A stretch of 13,528 bases of DNA from Bacteroidales bacterium. GTDB taxonomy: Bacteria > Bacteroidota > Bacteroidia > Bacteroidales > JAAUTT01. Made by a program: the position numbers and the translations under genes. A model generated the notes under the pieces. It made no database searches. It was not told the DNA's origin and worked only from the letters and a program-made list of their open reading frames with translations. Below are positions 6,621 through 13,528 of this stretch, in pieces (position 1 is the first letter of the stretch; each line of letters starts with the position of its first letter). The stretch spans positions 1 through 13,528 of the forward strand of contig JANXXY010000387.1 in NCBI GenBank assembly GCA_025350365.1. The letters run 5' to 3'.

Positions 6621-7905
6621 AAGTTTCTTTTAATTTTTTAATAATTATTTGGGTTGCCCCTATGTTTTGTTCAATTAAATTTTTTGCCTTGTTACCTGTT
6701 TCAACTCTATCAGTTTCATTGCTTACAAACCGATCTAAAAGTGTTTCGAGTTCCACCGAGTTTGAGCCACTAAAAGCAAAACCTTTTCGTATTAGCTCAA
6801 TTGCTTCGAAAGAATTATGATACTCCGGACCAAACACCACTGGTTGACCGAATACAGCCGGTTCCATCACATTATGAACCCCCGAACTAAAACTCCCGCC
6901 TACATAAGCCAATTGTGTTTGCTTGTATATGCGTGCCAATATTCCAATAGTATTAATAATGGCTGCACGTTTTGTAGTTCCTCCGGCATTTTCAAATGAT
7001 GTATAACGCTCGCTTTCTATTCCGGCATTATTCAGTATATTTTCAATATCAGTTATATGATTTTCATGAAGTTCGTGAGGAACAAGTATCAATTTAAGAT
7101 AGCCGTATTTTTTATAAAGGTTAATAAGTGCAGGCAGTAAGTGCTTTTCGTCAGCCGGCCAAATACTCCCTGTAATTAACTTGACGCCGGAGTTGTCCTT
7201 GAAAATCACTACCTCTCCTGAGGCCCTTACCTTTTGTGCCTTGTTGAATACCTGATCGAACCGGGTATCTCCGGCAACTACCATGCGTTCGGGATAAGGG
7301 AAAACCTGTAAAAACCGGTTTCGGTCTATTAATGAAATGGGGAAAATTAACGAAATATTTTTATACACAAACCAGTTTAATATTTTCGACAATCCTTTGT
7401 CGCGACCTGAGTTTGACGACAGAGTGGCGGCTGTTAACACTACCGGAATATTCATTTTACCGGCGATATAAAGATGTGCCGGCCAAATATCAAATTTCGA
7501 AATCACCCACAAATCGGGCTTAACAATGCGGATAAACCGTCTTGCATTCGCAAAAGAATCTATCGGAAGATATGTTTTAAAATCCACGTTGGGGTGGCGT
7601 TTCACATAATTATATCCCGAAGGTGAAAAAAAGCTAACCAACACAAAAATATCGGGTCGACCGGTTTTTATTTCATCAATAATAGGAACTGCCTGCTCCC
7701 ACTCCCCAACTGAAGTACAATGAAACCAAATTCGTTTTTGATCAGGCTTAACCTGAGATAAACGTTCGCTAAGATTAAGAAAAAGGTTCTTTCTTCCGAT
7801 TCTACCAAGCTTCATCTTGACATTAAAGAAGCTCCCGGTAAAAAAACCAAATTTGAAAACGGGTATAAAAATAAAATTGTACAGGATAATAATCAGTTTC
7901 CCCAT
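6604..7905 (-). CDS. waaA: 3-deoxy-D-manno-octulosonic acid (Kdo) transferase
   Basis: WaaA (KdtA) transfers Kdo from CMP-Kdo to the lipid A precursor at the cytoplasmic face of the inner membrane. The 433-residue protein starts with a hydrophobic anchor (about 3-24). It then shows FHCTSVGEWEQA, with the catalytic glutamate (Glu68; Glu60 in E. coli) following the conserved Ser-Val-Gly. Other GT30 blocks are FDIWPAHL (where many homologues have ETELWP), GDTRFDQV (212-219), TGSIWPADE (246-254), VPHE (275-278), YVGGSF and HNVMEPAVFGQPVVFGP (344-360), the CMP-Kdo binding region. Nine bases separate it from the GT9 gene upstream, and its 3' end overlaps the radical SAM gene by 17 bp, so all three are likely one transcript. 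Whether it adds one or two Kdo residues cannot be told from sequence. Confidence 0.94.
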   Translation of the reverse strand: MGKLIIILYNFIFIPVFKFGFFTGSFFNVKMKLGRIGRKNLFLNLSERLSQVKPDQKRIWFHCTSVGEWEQAVPIIDEIKTGRPDIFVLVSFFSPSGYNYVKRHPNVDFKTYLPIDSFANARRFIRIVKPDLWVISKFDIWPAHLYIAGKMNIPVVLTAATLSSNSGRDKGLSKILNWFVYKNISLIFPISLIDRNRFLQVFPYPERMVVAGDTRFDQVFNKAQKVRASGEVVIFKDNSGVKLITGSIWPADEKHLLPALINLYKKYGYLKLILVPHELHENHITDIENILNNAGIESERYTSFENAGGTTKRAAIINTIGILARIYKQTQLAYVGGSFSSGVHNVMEPAVFGQPVVFGPEYHNSFEAIELIRKGFAFSGSNSVELETLLDRFVSNETDRVETGNKAKNLIEQNIGATQIIIKKLKETYDFIS

Positions 7906-7914
7906 TTTAAATAT

Positions 7915-8946
7915 TTAATTTGGAATGGTTAGAAATTTCATGGCTGCTTCTTCTATATCATCAACCTGTATCTCAGTCATACAGCGAAAATGTTTTTTAG
8001 GACAATAGTTTAAACCATTATGAGTGCAAGGTCTGCAAGATACCATTTTTTCGACAACCACACTTTTTTCGGGAAGCGGAAAATATCCCAATTCTTTGGT
8101 CGTAGGTCCGAAAATGGCAACAACTGGAGTATTTTGCGATTGAGCCATGTGCATCATGCCGGAATCGTTCGTGATTGCCAACAATGCCATTTTAAGAAAA
8201 GCAGCCGATTGCAGAAGTGAAAATTGACCTGCGAAACTAAAACACCTGTTTATCATAAAGTTAATAATGCTTTCACACAGATCGACATCCTTTTGACCAC
8301 CATGAAAGGAAACACTAAATCCTTTTTCAATCAATCGATCTGCTAATTGTGCAAACCTCTCCGGAAGCCATTGTTTATTGGAAAAACTGGCGCCCGGACA
8401 AATTACAACCATTTTTTCATCTATCCGGCAAAGTGCATTAGATAAAGCGATATTTACTTTCTCCAAATCGTCATGCGTAAATTTAACTTCGGTACCAAGA
8501 TGATCATAAATTACTCCAAATTGTTTAACCGCTTCAAAATAACGAAGATATACCGGTTGAATATTTTTATATAGATTGATTCCAAACTTCACCAGAAGAG
8601 TCCGACGAAAAATATATTTTGAATAAGTTGATGAACTGGCGTGGGATGAAAATTTAAGAATCGTACTTCGTATGTTTTTATGTATATCAACAATATGATC
8701 ATATCCGGAATCTCTGATTTTATCTTTAACAGGATCCATTCCTGCTTCTTTGTCAAACACTATTAGATGATTAATATGAGGGTTATTTTGCATCAGTTCG
8801 GCAAACTGCTTTTTAACCATAAAGTCGATTTGAGCATTCGGAAATGCTTGTCGAATTGCCCGTACCAATGGTGTTGCGATAATAATATCTCCAATGGAAC
8901 TGAGACGGATAATTAATATTTTATTTAGTGTTCTGATTACTTGAAT
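7915..8946 (-). CDS. GT9 glycosyltransferase (heptosyltransferase family), non-canonical start
   Basis: GT9 enzymes such as WaaC, WaaF and WaaQ transfer heptose or related sugars from nucleotide donors onto the LPS core. Conserved parts are the N-terminal KILIIRLSSIGDIIIATPL, CPGASFSNKQWLPERFAQLA, and TNDSGMMHMAQ...VVAIFGPT, the nucleotide-sugar binding block; the cysteine-rich CRPCTHNGLNYCPKKHFRCM sits near the C-terminus. The frame containing the N-terminal block has no ATG, GTG or TTG between the in-frame stop TAA (8956-8958) and a TTG at 8868, and starting at that TTG would delete the glycine loop. I therefore place the start at ATT (8944-8946), giving 343 residues beginning (M)QVIRTLNKIL; ATC at 8935-8937 is the alternative. 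A sequencing error or a damaged start is also possible. It lies 9 bp ahead of waaA. The exact sugar is not determined. Confidence 0.87.
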   Translation of the reverse strand: MQVIRTLNKILIIRLSSIGDIIIATPLVRAIRQAFPNAQIDFMVKKQFAELMQNNPHINHLIVFDKEAGMDPVKDKIRDSGYDHIVDIHKNIRSTILKFSSHASSSTYSKYIFRRTLLVKFGINLYKNIQPVYLRYFEAVKQFGVIYDHLGTEVKFTHDDLEKVNIALSNALCRIDEKMVVICPGASFSNKQWLPERFAQLADRLIEKGFSVSFHGGQKDVDLCESIINFMINRCFSFAGQFSLLQSAAFLKMALLAITNDSGMMHMAQSQNTPVVAIFGPTTKELGYFPLPEKSVVVEKMVSCRPCTHNGLNYCPKKHFRCMTEIQVDDIEEAAMKFLTIPN

Positions 8947-8950
8947 GTTT

Positions 8951-9081
8951 ACTTGTTACAAGTTTGGCCAAGGTTTTACCTTTGTCGATTCTTAGTTCAG
9001 CTAAGGTTTTACCTTAGTCGAATATATCTTTTAGAGGCTATAGCCTGTTTTATTATGACGGACGAGATAGAACCTCGTTCG
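8951..9081. repeat. Cluster of five short palindromes, including a 33-bp-spaced direct repeat
   Basis: The spacer between msbA and the GT9 gene consists of consecutive small inverted repeats: ACTTGT-T-ACAAGT (8951-8963); AAGGTTTTACCTT (8970-8982); CTAAGGTTTTACCTTAG (9001-9017, a 7-bp stem); AGGCTATAGCCT (9035-9046); and CGGACGAG...CTCGTTCG (9059-9081, one G-T pair). The second and third share AAGGTTTTACCTTNGTCGA as a direct repeat 33 bp apart. In the mRNA these would form a row of hairpins just before the GT9 start, where they could stop or slow read-through or stabilise the 3' end of msbA mRNA. No coding sequence is seen. Confidence 0.7.
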
Positions 9082-9101
9082 AACAGAATTCAGAGCTCTT
9101 T

Positions 9102-10928
9102 TCAAAACATCTGCAAATCGTACAATTTCTTATAATAGCCATTTAGTTCTATCAATGCATCGTGCTTGCCACGTTCAACAATACAACCTTCGTGAAGCAC
9201 ACAAATTTCGTCAGCACTTTTAATCGTTGATAATCGGTGGGCAATTACTATTGAAGTGCGATTTTTCATTAGGTTCGTCAGCGCCTCCTGTACCAGAAAT
9301 TCCGATTCAGTATCAAGGGCAGAGGTGGCTTCGTCAAGGATAAGAATTGGCGGGTTTTTAAGCACGGCGCGTGCAATACTGATGCGTTGTCTCTGGCCTC
9401 CCGAAAGTTTAGAGCCCCTGTCCCCAATATTAGTTTCGTATCCGTTTTCCGTTGATCTTATAAAATCATGAGCATTAGCCACTTTAGCAGCGGAAATCAC
9501 TTCTTCTAAGGTCGCCGATTTCACTCCGAATGAAATATTATTAAAAAAGGTATCATTAAACAAAATAGATTCCTGATTAACATTACCCATTAAATCGCGT
9601 AAATCGACCATCTTATAATCTTTTATGGGCACACCGTCAAGTTGAATTTCTCCGTTCTCGACATCGTAGAACCGCGGAATCAAATCCACCAATGTTGATT
9701 TGCCTGACCCTGACTGACCGACAAGAGCTATTGTTTTGCCTTTATTAATTTTCAAATTAATATTTTTCAGAACTTCATTCTCTGAATATTTAAAAGTAAC
9801 ATCCTTAAATTCAATAGAATCTACAAACTCTTGTTTTGAGATCGCATTAGGCTTATCTTTTATGGATACTTCAGCATGTATGATGAAATTGATTCGATGT
9901 ATTGATGCTATTCCTTTCTGGATACTATACCAGGCATTTGAAAGTGATTTAGCAGGAGTAATAATCTGAGAAAAAACAACCAAAAATGTAATGAATTCTC
10001 CTGGTTTTAATGTACTGCTTGAATGAAGAACTTGCGATCCGCCATAATACATAATTATGACTACTACAATTGTGCCCAGAAATTCACTTAAAGGGGTCGA
10101 AAGCGACCTCCTGCGGGTAAGTTTGTTTACAATATGAAAATAAGTATCATTAAGGGTACTGAACCTCCCCGACATCTTTTTCTCAGCATTGAATGCTTTT
10201 ATGATTCGCAAGCCCGAAAGCGTTTCCTCAACCATGGATATCACCTCACCCATTTTTATCTGGCCTACCATCGACTCCTTTTTAAGGTTTTTACCGAGCC
10301 AGCCAATAATGCCTCCCCCTATCGGGAGTAAAACTAAAGCAAAAAGTGTTAATTGCGGACTAGTAAATAGAAGATATGTGAGATAAATAAGTATTGTTAA
10401 CGGATCGCGAAAAACCATATCAAGTGAACTCATGATAGAAAACTTTACCTCGTGCACGTCACTGGTCATGCGGGAAATGATATCCCCCTTTCGTTCATCC
10501 GAAAAATAAGCCATCGGAAGCCTTAAAATCTTATCGTATATTTTTTTCTGAAAATCACGTACAACCCCGTTTATGATTGGTGCCATCCAGTAACTTCCAA
10601 TATAACTAAATGTCGTTTTAAAAAAAGTGAGCGTAATTAAAAGAAGACTAACAATAAGTAAAGCTTTTGCTTCGCCTTGGGTGTCGATAATTTGATTTAA
10701 AAAATAATATAAATTAGGTTTAAAATTATCAAACGTCCACGGCAGTAGTTTTCCTAGTTTTGCAATTTTTTCATTACCCGCAGTTTTAAACAGAATGTTA
10801 AGAAACGGATAAACCATGGCCAGTGAGCCCAATGAAAAAACAACTGATAGTAAATTAAAGCCAATATTACATGCAGCATATTTTTTATAAGGAAATATAA
10901 ACCTAATCAAATTCAAAAAATTACGCAT
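9102..10928 (-). CDS. msbA: MsbA-like ABC exporter (lipid A/core flippase family)
   Basis: This half-transporter fuses a type IV exporter membrane domain (residues 1 to about 340, six hydrophobic segments, including 20-45, 90-115, 172-190, 192-212 and 284-300) to a nucleotide-binding domain. The NBD shows Walker A GQSGSGKST (404-412), Q-loop Gln452 in VNQESILF, signature LSGGQRQR (508-515), Walker B ILILDEATSALD (528-539) and H-loop His564 in VIAHRLST, so both ATP sites of a homodimer should be active. Its 608 residues are near the E. coli MsbA length (582), and its place beside waaA and a GT9 gene supports flipping of lipid A-core across the inner membrane. Other exporters share this architecture, so the substrate is inferred from context. 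It is the first gene of the minus-strand cluster and is preceded by a -7 box. Confidence 0.88.
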   Translation of the reverse strand: MRNFLNLIRFIFPYKKYAACNIGFNLLSVVFSLGSLAMVYPFLNILFKTAGNEKIAKLGKLLPWTFDNFKPNLYYFLNQIIDTQGEAKALLIVSLLLITLTFFKTTFSYIGSYWMAPIINGVVRDFQKKIYDKILRLPMAYFSDERKGDIISRMTSDVHEVKFSIMSSLDMVFRDPLTILIYLTYLLFTSPQLTLFALVLLPIGGGIIGWLGKNLKKESMVGQIKMGEVISMVEETLSGLRIIKAFNAEKKMSGRFSTLNDTYFHIVNKLTRRRSLSTPLSEFLGTIVVVIIMYYGGSQVLHSSSTLKPGEFITFLVVFSQIITPAKSLSNAWYSIQKGIASIHRINFIIHAEVSIKDKPNAISKQEFVDSIEFKDVTFKYSENEVLKNINLKINKGKTIALVGQSGSGKSTLVDLIPRFYDVENGEIQLDGVPIKDYKMVDLRDLMGNVNQESILFNDTFFNNISFGVKSATLEEVISAAKVANAHDFIRSTENGYETNIGDRGSKLSGGQRQRISIARAVLKNPPILILDEATSALDTESEFLVQEALTNLMKNRTSIVIAHRLSTIKSADEICVLHEGCIVERGKHDALIELNGYYKKLYDLQMF

Positions 10929-10947
10929 GGAAAACTTCTAAATTATA

Positions 10948-10978
10948 TTTGGGAAAACTTCTTTTTTGAATAATTTTG
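10948..10978 (+). promoter_or_regulatory. Promoter for the GT2 gene (Bacteroidota sigma-ABfr type)
   Basis: TTTG (10948-10951) and TAATTTTG (10971-10978) are separated by 19 bp, a full match to the -33/-7 pattern TTTG-N19-TAnnTTTG of the major Bacteroidota sigma factor. The transcript would start near 10984, leaving about 25 nt before the ATG. The TTTG also belongs to TATATTTG (10944-10951), which could itself serve as a second -7 box. Confidence 0.65.
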
Positions 10979-10986
10979 CAAACTTA
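10979..10986 (-). promoter_or_regulatory. -7 box for msbA, back-to-back with the GT2 promoter
   Basis: The minus strand reads TAAGTTTG, a full match to TAnnTTTG, giving a leader of roughly 45 nt to the msbA start. No TTG stands at the -33 distance. It directly abuts the -7 box on the other strand, so the 16 bp TAATTTTGCAAACTTA form a near palindrome. Confidence 0.5.
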
Positions 10987-11008
10987 CTAAAAATTCATTC
11001 ATACTTCT

Positions 11009-11836
11009 ATGATCAGTATAATTACCGCAATATATAATCAGATATCCATGAACAAATTGTTTCTCGAATATTTGAATCGCTATACCCATAATAAATTCGA
11101 ACTTATCATTATTGATAATGGTTCCACCGATGGAAGCGATGATTATTTTGAGAAAAATGGAGCGGTAGTAATCCGCAACGAGGCTAACTATTCCTACCCT
11201 CATTGTATGAACCAGGGGATAGCTAAAGCAACATACGATAATCTTGTTTTTTTGAACAACGATTTGCTGGTATCAAAAGATTGGGATAAAAAAATTCTGG
11301 AAATCATGAATTTGCACGGGCTTGAAATTGCAACATGTTGTGCAACAGATAGAGTAGAATCCAACGAAGCTACTTATCGAAGTCAAAAGAAATGGAAATA
11401 TATACGGAATCCATTGCTATTCCTATTTGGACCAGGGTATTATAACCTAAAACTAATGCATTATCTTAACTATGGAAATTGGGATATTTACACGAAGAAA
11501 AGATATCAATTATTCGGAAACAAGATAAAAGAAGGTATAGCGGGATCGAACGTTTTTATGAAACATTCTGCTTTGGATAAAATTGGACTGTGGGATATCA
11601 GGATACAAAGCGCCGATTTTGATCTTTTTATCAGAGCGAAGCTTCGAAGCATTGAAGTGGGAGATATAAAGCCGGTTAATTTAATTCTCGGAATATATTT
11701 CCACCATTTTATCAGACTTACAGTAAAAAGTAACTATCCTCCTTTTAAGGATTTAGCAAATATTATTTCCATCGAAGAAAAGTGGGATGAAGGAATCAAT
11801 AAAATACTGGAAGAAAGTGGCATGAAAATCCATTAA
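11009..11836 (+). CDS. Glycosyltransferase family 2 (GT-A) protein
   Basis: The protein begins directly with the GT-A fold: MISIITAIYN, then LIIIDNGSTDGSDDYF (32-47, nucleotide binding), NQGIAKA (68-74) and FLNNDLLVS (81-89), where NND is the DXD-like metal site. AGSNVFMKHSALDKIGLWD (178-196) and SADFDLFIRA (201-210) provide the acceptor side and probable catalytic acid. There is no membrane segment, so it likely acts in the cytoplasm on a lipid- or nucleotide-linked sugar; its 275 residues fit a single-domain rhamnosyl/galactosyl-type GT2. The acceptor is unknown. Being divergent from msbA and close to waaA and the GT9 gene, it may build LPS core or another surface glycan. Its stop codon overlaps that of purB on the other strand. 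Confidence 0.88.
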   Translation: MISIITAIYNQISMNKLFLEYLNRYTHNKFELIIIDNGSTDGSDDYFEKNGAVVIRNEANYSYPHCMNQGIAKATYDNLVFLNNDLLVSKDWDKKILEIMNLHGLEIATCCATDRVESNEATYRSQKKWKYIRNPLLFLFGPGYYNLKLMHYLNYGNWDIYTKKRYQLFGNKIKEGIAGSNVFMKHSALDKIGLWDIRIQSADFDLFIRAKLRSIEVGDIKPVNLILGIYFHHFIRLTVKSNYPPFKDLANIISIEEKWDEGINKILEESGMKIH

Positions 11837-13179
11837 AATATCCCTGTATATGTTTGAGGTGTAATTCTATGTAATTCAGCCTTTACCATCTCACTCACCT
11901 TTAGAGAATTTATAAACTGGTTGATGATCTCGTTGGTCATTTTATTATTTGTGCGGGTAAGCTCTTTTAATGCTTCATAAGGGTTAGGATATCCTTCGCG
12001 CCTGAGAATAGTTTGTATTCCTTCGGCAACCACACTCCAGTTTTTTTCCAGATCGTGGTTTATGGCATCGATATTTACAATTAGTTTATCGAGGCCTTTC
12101 TGCAATGATTTAAAAGCTATTAAAGTATGAGCTAAAGGAACACCAATATTTCGCAACACAGTGGAATCGGTAAGGTCGCGCTGAAGCCTTGATATAGGCA
12201 ATTTTGCTGAAAGATGCTCGAATATGGCATTCGCCATTCCAAGGTTACCTTCGGAATTTTCAAAATCAATAGGATTTACCTTATGTGGCATGGCCGAAGA
12301 ACCAACTTCGTGCTTATTTATTTTTTGCTTAAAATATTCTATCGAAACATAGGTCCAAACATCGCGATTAAGATCGATAAGAATGGTATTGATGCGTTTC
12401 ATGGCATCGAATAATGCCGCCATATTATCGTAATGTTCTATTTGAGTTGTTGTCTGACTGCGATCGAGACCTAGAATTCCATTCACAAAAGCATTCCCAA
12501 ATGCTACCCAATCAATTTCAGGATAAGCGATAACATGAGCATTAAAATTACCGATAGCGCCACCGAATTTGGCAGAAAAAGGTATTGTAACAAGCTGAAC
12601 CATTTGCTTTTTCAATCTCTCAACAAAAACAAAAATCTCCTTTCCAAGCTTTGTAGGAGAAGCGGGTTGTCCGTGAGTATGAGCCAACAAAGGGATGTTT
12701 TGCCATTCAACCGAAAACGATTCAAGTTTTTCAATCAGTTTTTCCAAAATAGGCAAATATACCTCCTGAACGGCAACTTTAAGCGAATATGGAACCGCCG
12801 TATTGTTAATGTCCTGTGAAGTCAATCCAAAGTGAATAAACTCCTTGCTTGAAGAGAGTCCAAGTTGAATAAACTTTTCTTTGATAAAATATTCAACAGC
12901 TTTAACGTCATGATTGGTTATTTTCTCAATATCTTTAATTTGCTGTGCATCTTCAATTGTAAAATCTTTGTAGATAGATCGTAATTGCTCATAATTATCT
13001 TTACTGATCTGTTTAAGTTGAGGTAATGGCAATTCAGCCAAAGCAATAAAATATTCAATTTCAACAAACACACGATATCTGATCAGGGCATACTCCGAAA
13101 AATAAATAGCCAACTCGTCAACTTTAGAACGATACCTTCCATCGATGGGCGATATCGCCGTTAACATCGTAATCTCCAT
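11833..13179 (-). CDS. purB: Adenylosuccinate lyase
   Basis: PurB cleaves SAICAR to AICAR and adenylosuccinate to AMP in purine synthesis, releasing fumarate each time, in the cytoplasm. The 448-residue protein aligns in layout with the E. coli enzyme (456): the N-terminal LTAISPIDGRYRSK, TNHDVKAVEYF (88-98), HFGLTSQDINNTA (116-128), LLAHTHGQPASPT with the catalytic histidine (164-176), and the superfamily signature GSSAMPHKVNPIDFEN (293-308) with the mobile catalytic serine. The first ATG is chosen because the E. coli protein also begins a few residues before LTA; a second ATG four codons later (13167), preceded by GGAG, is the alternative. The gene is monocistronic, with a good -7 box upstream, and ends tail to tail with the GT2 gene. 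Confidence 0.96.
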   Translation of the reverse strand: MEITMLTAISPIDGRYRSKVDELAIYFSEYALIRYRVFVEIEYFIALAELPLPQLKQISKDNYEQLRSIYKDFTIEDAQQIKDIEKITNHDVKAVEYFIKEKFIQLGLSSSKEFIHFGLTSQDINNTAVPYSLKVAVQEVYLPILEKLIEKLESFSVEWQNIPLLAHTHGQPASPTKLGKEIFVFVERLKKQMVQLVTIPFSAKFGGAIGNFNAHVIAYPEIDWVAFGNAFVNGILGLDRSQTTTQIEHYDNMAALFDAMKRINTILIDLNRDVWTYVSIEYFKQKINKHEVGSSAMPHKVNPIDFENSEGNLGMANAIFEHLSAKLPISRLQRDLTDSTVLRNIGVPLAHTLIAFKSLQKGLDKLIVNIDAINHDLEKNWSVVAEGIQTILRREGYPNPYEALKELTRTNNKMTNEIINQFINSLKVSEMVKAELHRITPQTYTGIF

Positions 13180-13205
13180 ACTATTTTTACATTTAAAAAA
13201 CGGTG

Positions 13206-13213
13206 CAAAGTTA
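13206..13213 (-). promoter_or_regulatory. -7 box for purB
   Basis: The minus strand reads TAACTTTG followed by CACCG, a full match to the Bacteroidota -7 consensus TAnnTTTG. Transcription would start near 13199, about 20 nt before the first ATG. No clear TTG is seen at -33. The distance to the start and the single-gene context make it credible. Confidence 0.55.
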
Positions 13214-13320
13214 TAAAAAATTTAAAGTTTTTTTTCTTAGGAAACTGTATATTTGAGCTAATAAAAAGAAGCAAGATGCAATAATGATATTACTGATTTA
13301 ATATAAATAATCACTACTGG

Positions 13321-13475
13321 CCGACTAAAATAATAAGATTCTTCGCTTCGCTCTGAATGACAAATGCTTATGTTAGTTTTTAGTCGGGGGGGATGGTTTG
13401 CAGCTAAACCGCAAACCATCCCCTCCGACTAACCATAAATAGCTGATTGTCATTTCGAACGAAGTGAGAATTCTC
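13321..13475. repeat. Nested palindromic element with a 22-bp stem hairpin
   Basis: The gene-free end of the window (about 349 bp from the purB start) holds a compound inverted repeat. CCGACTAAAA (13321-13330) is the perfect inverse of TTTTAGTCGG (13378-13387). The latter is also the base of a second hairpin, left arm 13380-13401 (TTAGTCGG, G-run, ATGGTTTGC), right arm 13411-13432, a 22-bp stem with one mismatch and a 9-nt loop. Outside lie AGATTCTTCGCTTCGCTCTG...GACA (13336-13362) and the opposed TGTCATTTCGAACGAAGTGA... (13448-13474), a sequence type I recall as dispersed in Bacteroidota and other genomes. No ORF is seen. The remaining DNA, 13214-13320 and 13476-13528, is AT rich with nothing recognised beyond a lone TATATTTG at 13248-13255. 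Confidence 0.65.
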
Positions 13476-13528
13476 ATTGTAAAATTGTTTCTCGGTTACT
13501 ACTGATAAATTATCTAAATGGTTCCTTA

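Noticed and set aside
8970..9017. Possible CRISPR-like repeat-spacer unit from two AAGGTTTTACCTT copies
   Set aside because: Only two copies occur, the copies are short and palindromic, there are no cas genes, and other unrelated palindromes sit next to them.
9102..11836. msbA plus glycosyltransferases as a capsule or defence island
   Set aside because: Flanking purB and waaA and the lack of polymerase, flippase or toxin-type genes fit core LPS assembly better.
13248..13255. TATATTTG on the plus strand as a promoter for a small RNA or gene
   Set aside because: It has no -33 element and no gene before the window end, and the sequence is AT rich. Kept only as a hint in the nested-palindrome finding.

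Overview
The window looks like a chromosomal segment of a Bacteroidota bacterium, probably of the Bacteroidales/Marinilabiliales type. The evidence is AT-rich DNA (about 40% GC in the genes sampled by hand), start sites without Shine-Dalgarno sequences, promoters of the Bacteroidota form (TTTG at -33, TAnnTTTG at -7), and intergenic spaces filled with short palindromic repeats. No tRNA, rRNA, CRISPR array, transposase or phage gene is visible. Most of the content is housekeeping; I did not find a convincing new defence or mobile system.

Left part (1-5000): a murB gene that has lost its 5' half, where the first ~100 bases have a different composition and look foreign (possible assembly chimera or rearrangement). 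It is followed by pfkA (phosphofructokinase with an unusual GGGG in place of GGDG/GGDD), convergent mltG, divergent mgsA (methylglyoxal synthase, a glycolytic bypass), and a convergent class I aspartate/aromatic-type aminotransferase. A 134-bp terminal-inverted-repeat element lies between mgsA and the aminotransferase, and a long palindrome lies between pfkA and mltG.

Middle part (5030-11836): a conserved Bacteroidota membrane-anchored protein of unknown function, then a minus-strand envelope cluster. In transcription order this is an MsbA-like ABC exporter, a GT9 heptosyltransferase-family enzyme, WaaA (Kdo transferase), and a radical SAM/SPASM protein whose start lies inside waaA. Together they suggest inner-core lipopolysaccharide assembly and flipping of lipid A-core, with the radical SAM enzyme as an uncharacterised accessory. 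The GT9 gene has no ATG/GTG/TTG start ahead of its conserved N-terminus, and a cluster of palindromes lies immediately upstream. A GT2 glycosyltransferase is divergently transcribed from msbA; the two genes share a compact bidirectional promoter with back-to-back -7 boxes.

Right part (11833-13528): purB (adenylosuccinate lyase), whose stop codon overlaps the GT2 stop on the opposite strand, with a good -7 box upstream. About 340 bp follow without a gene; they contain a strong 22-bp-stem hairpin nested with alternative stems and flanked by a dispersed-type inverted repeat.
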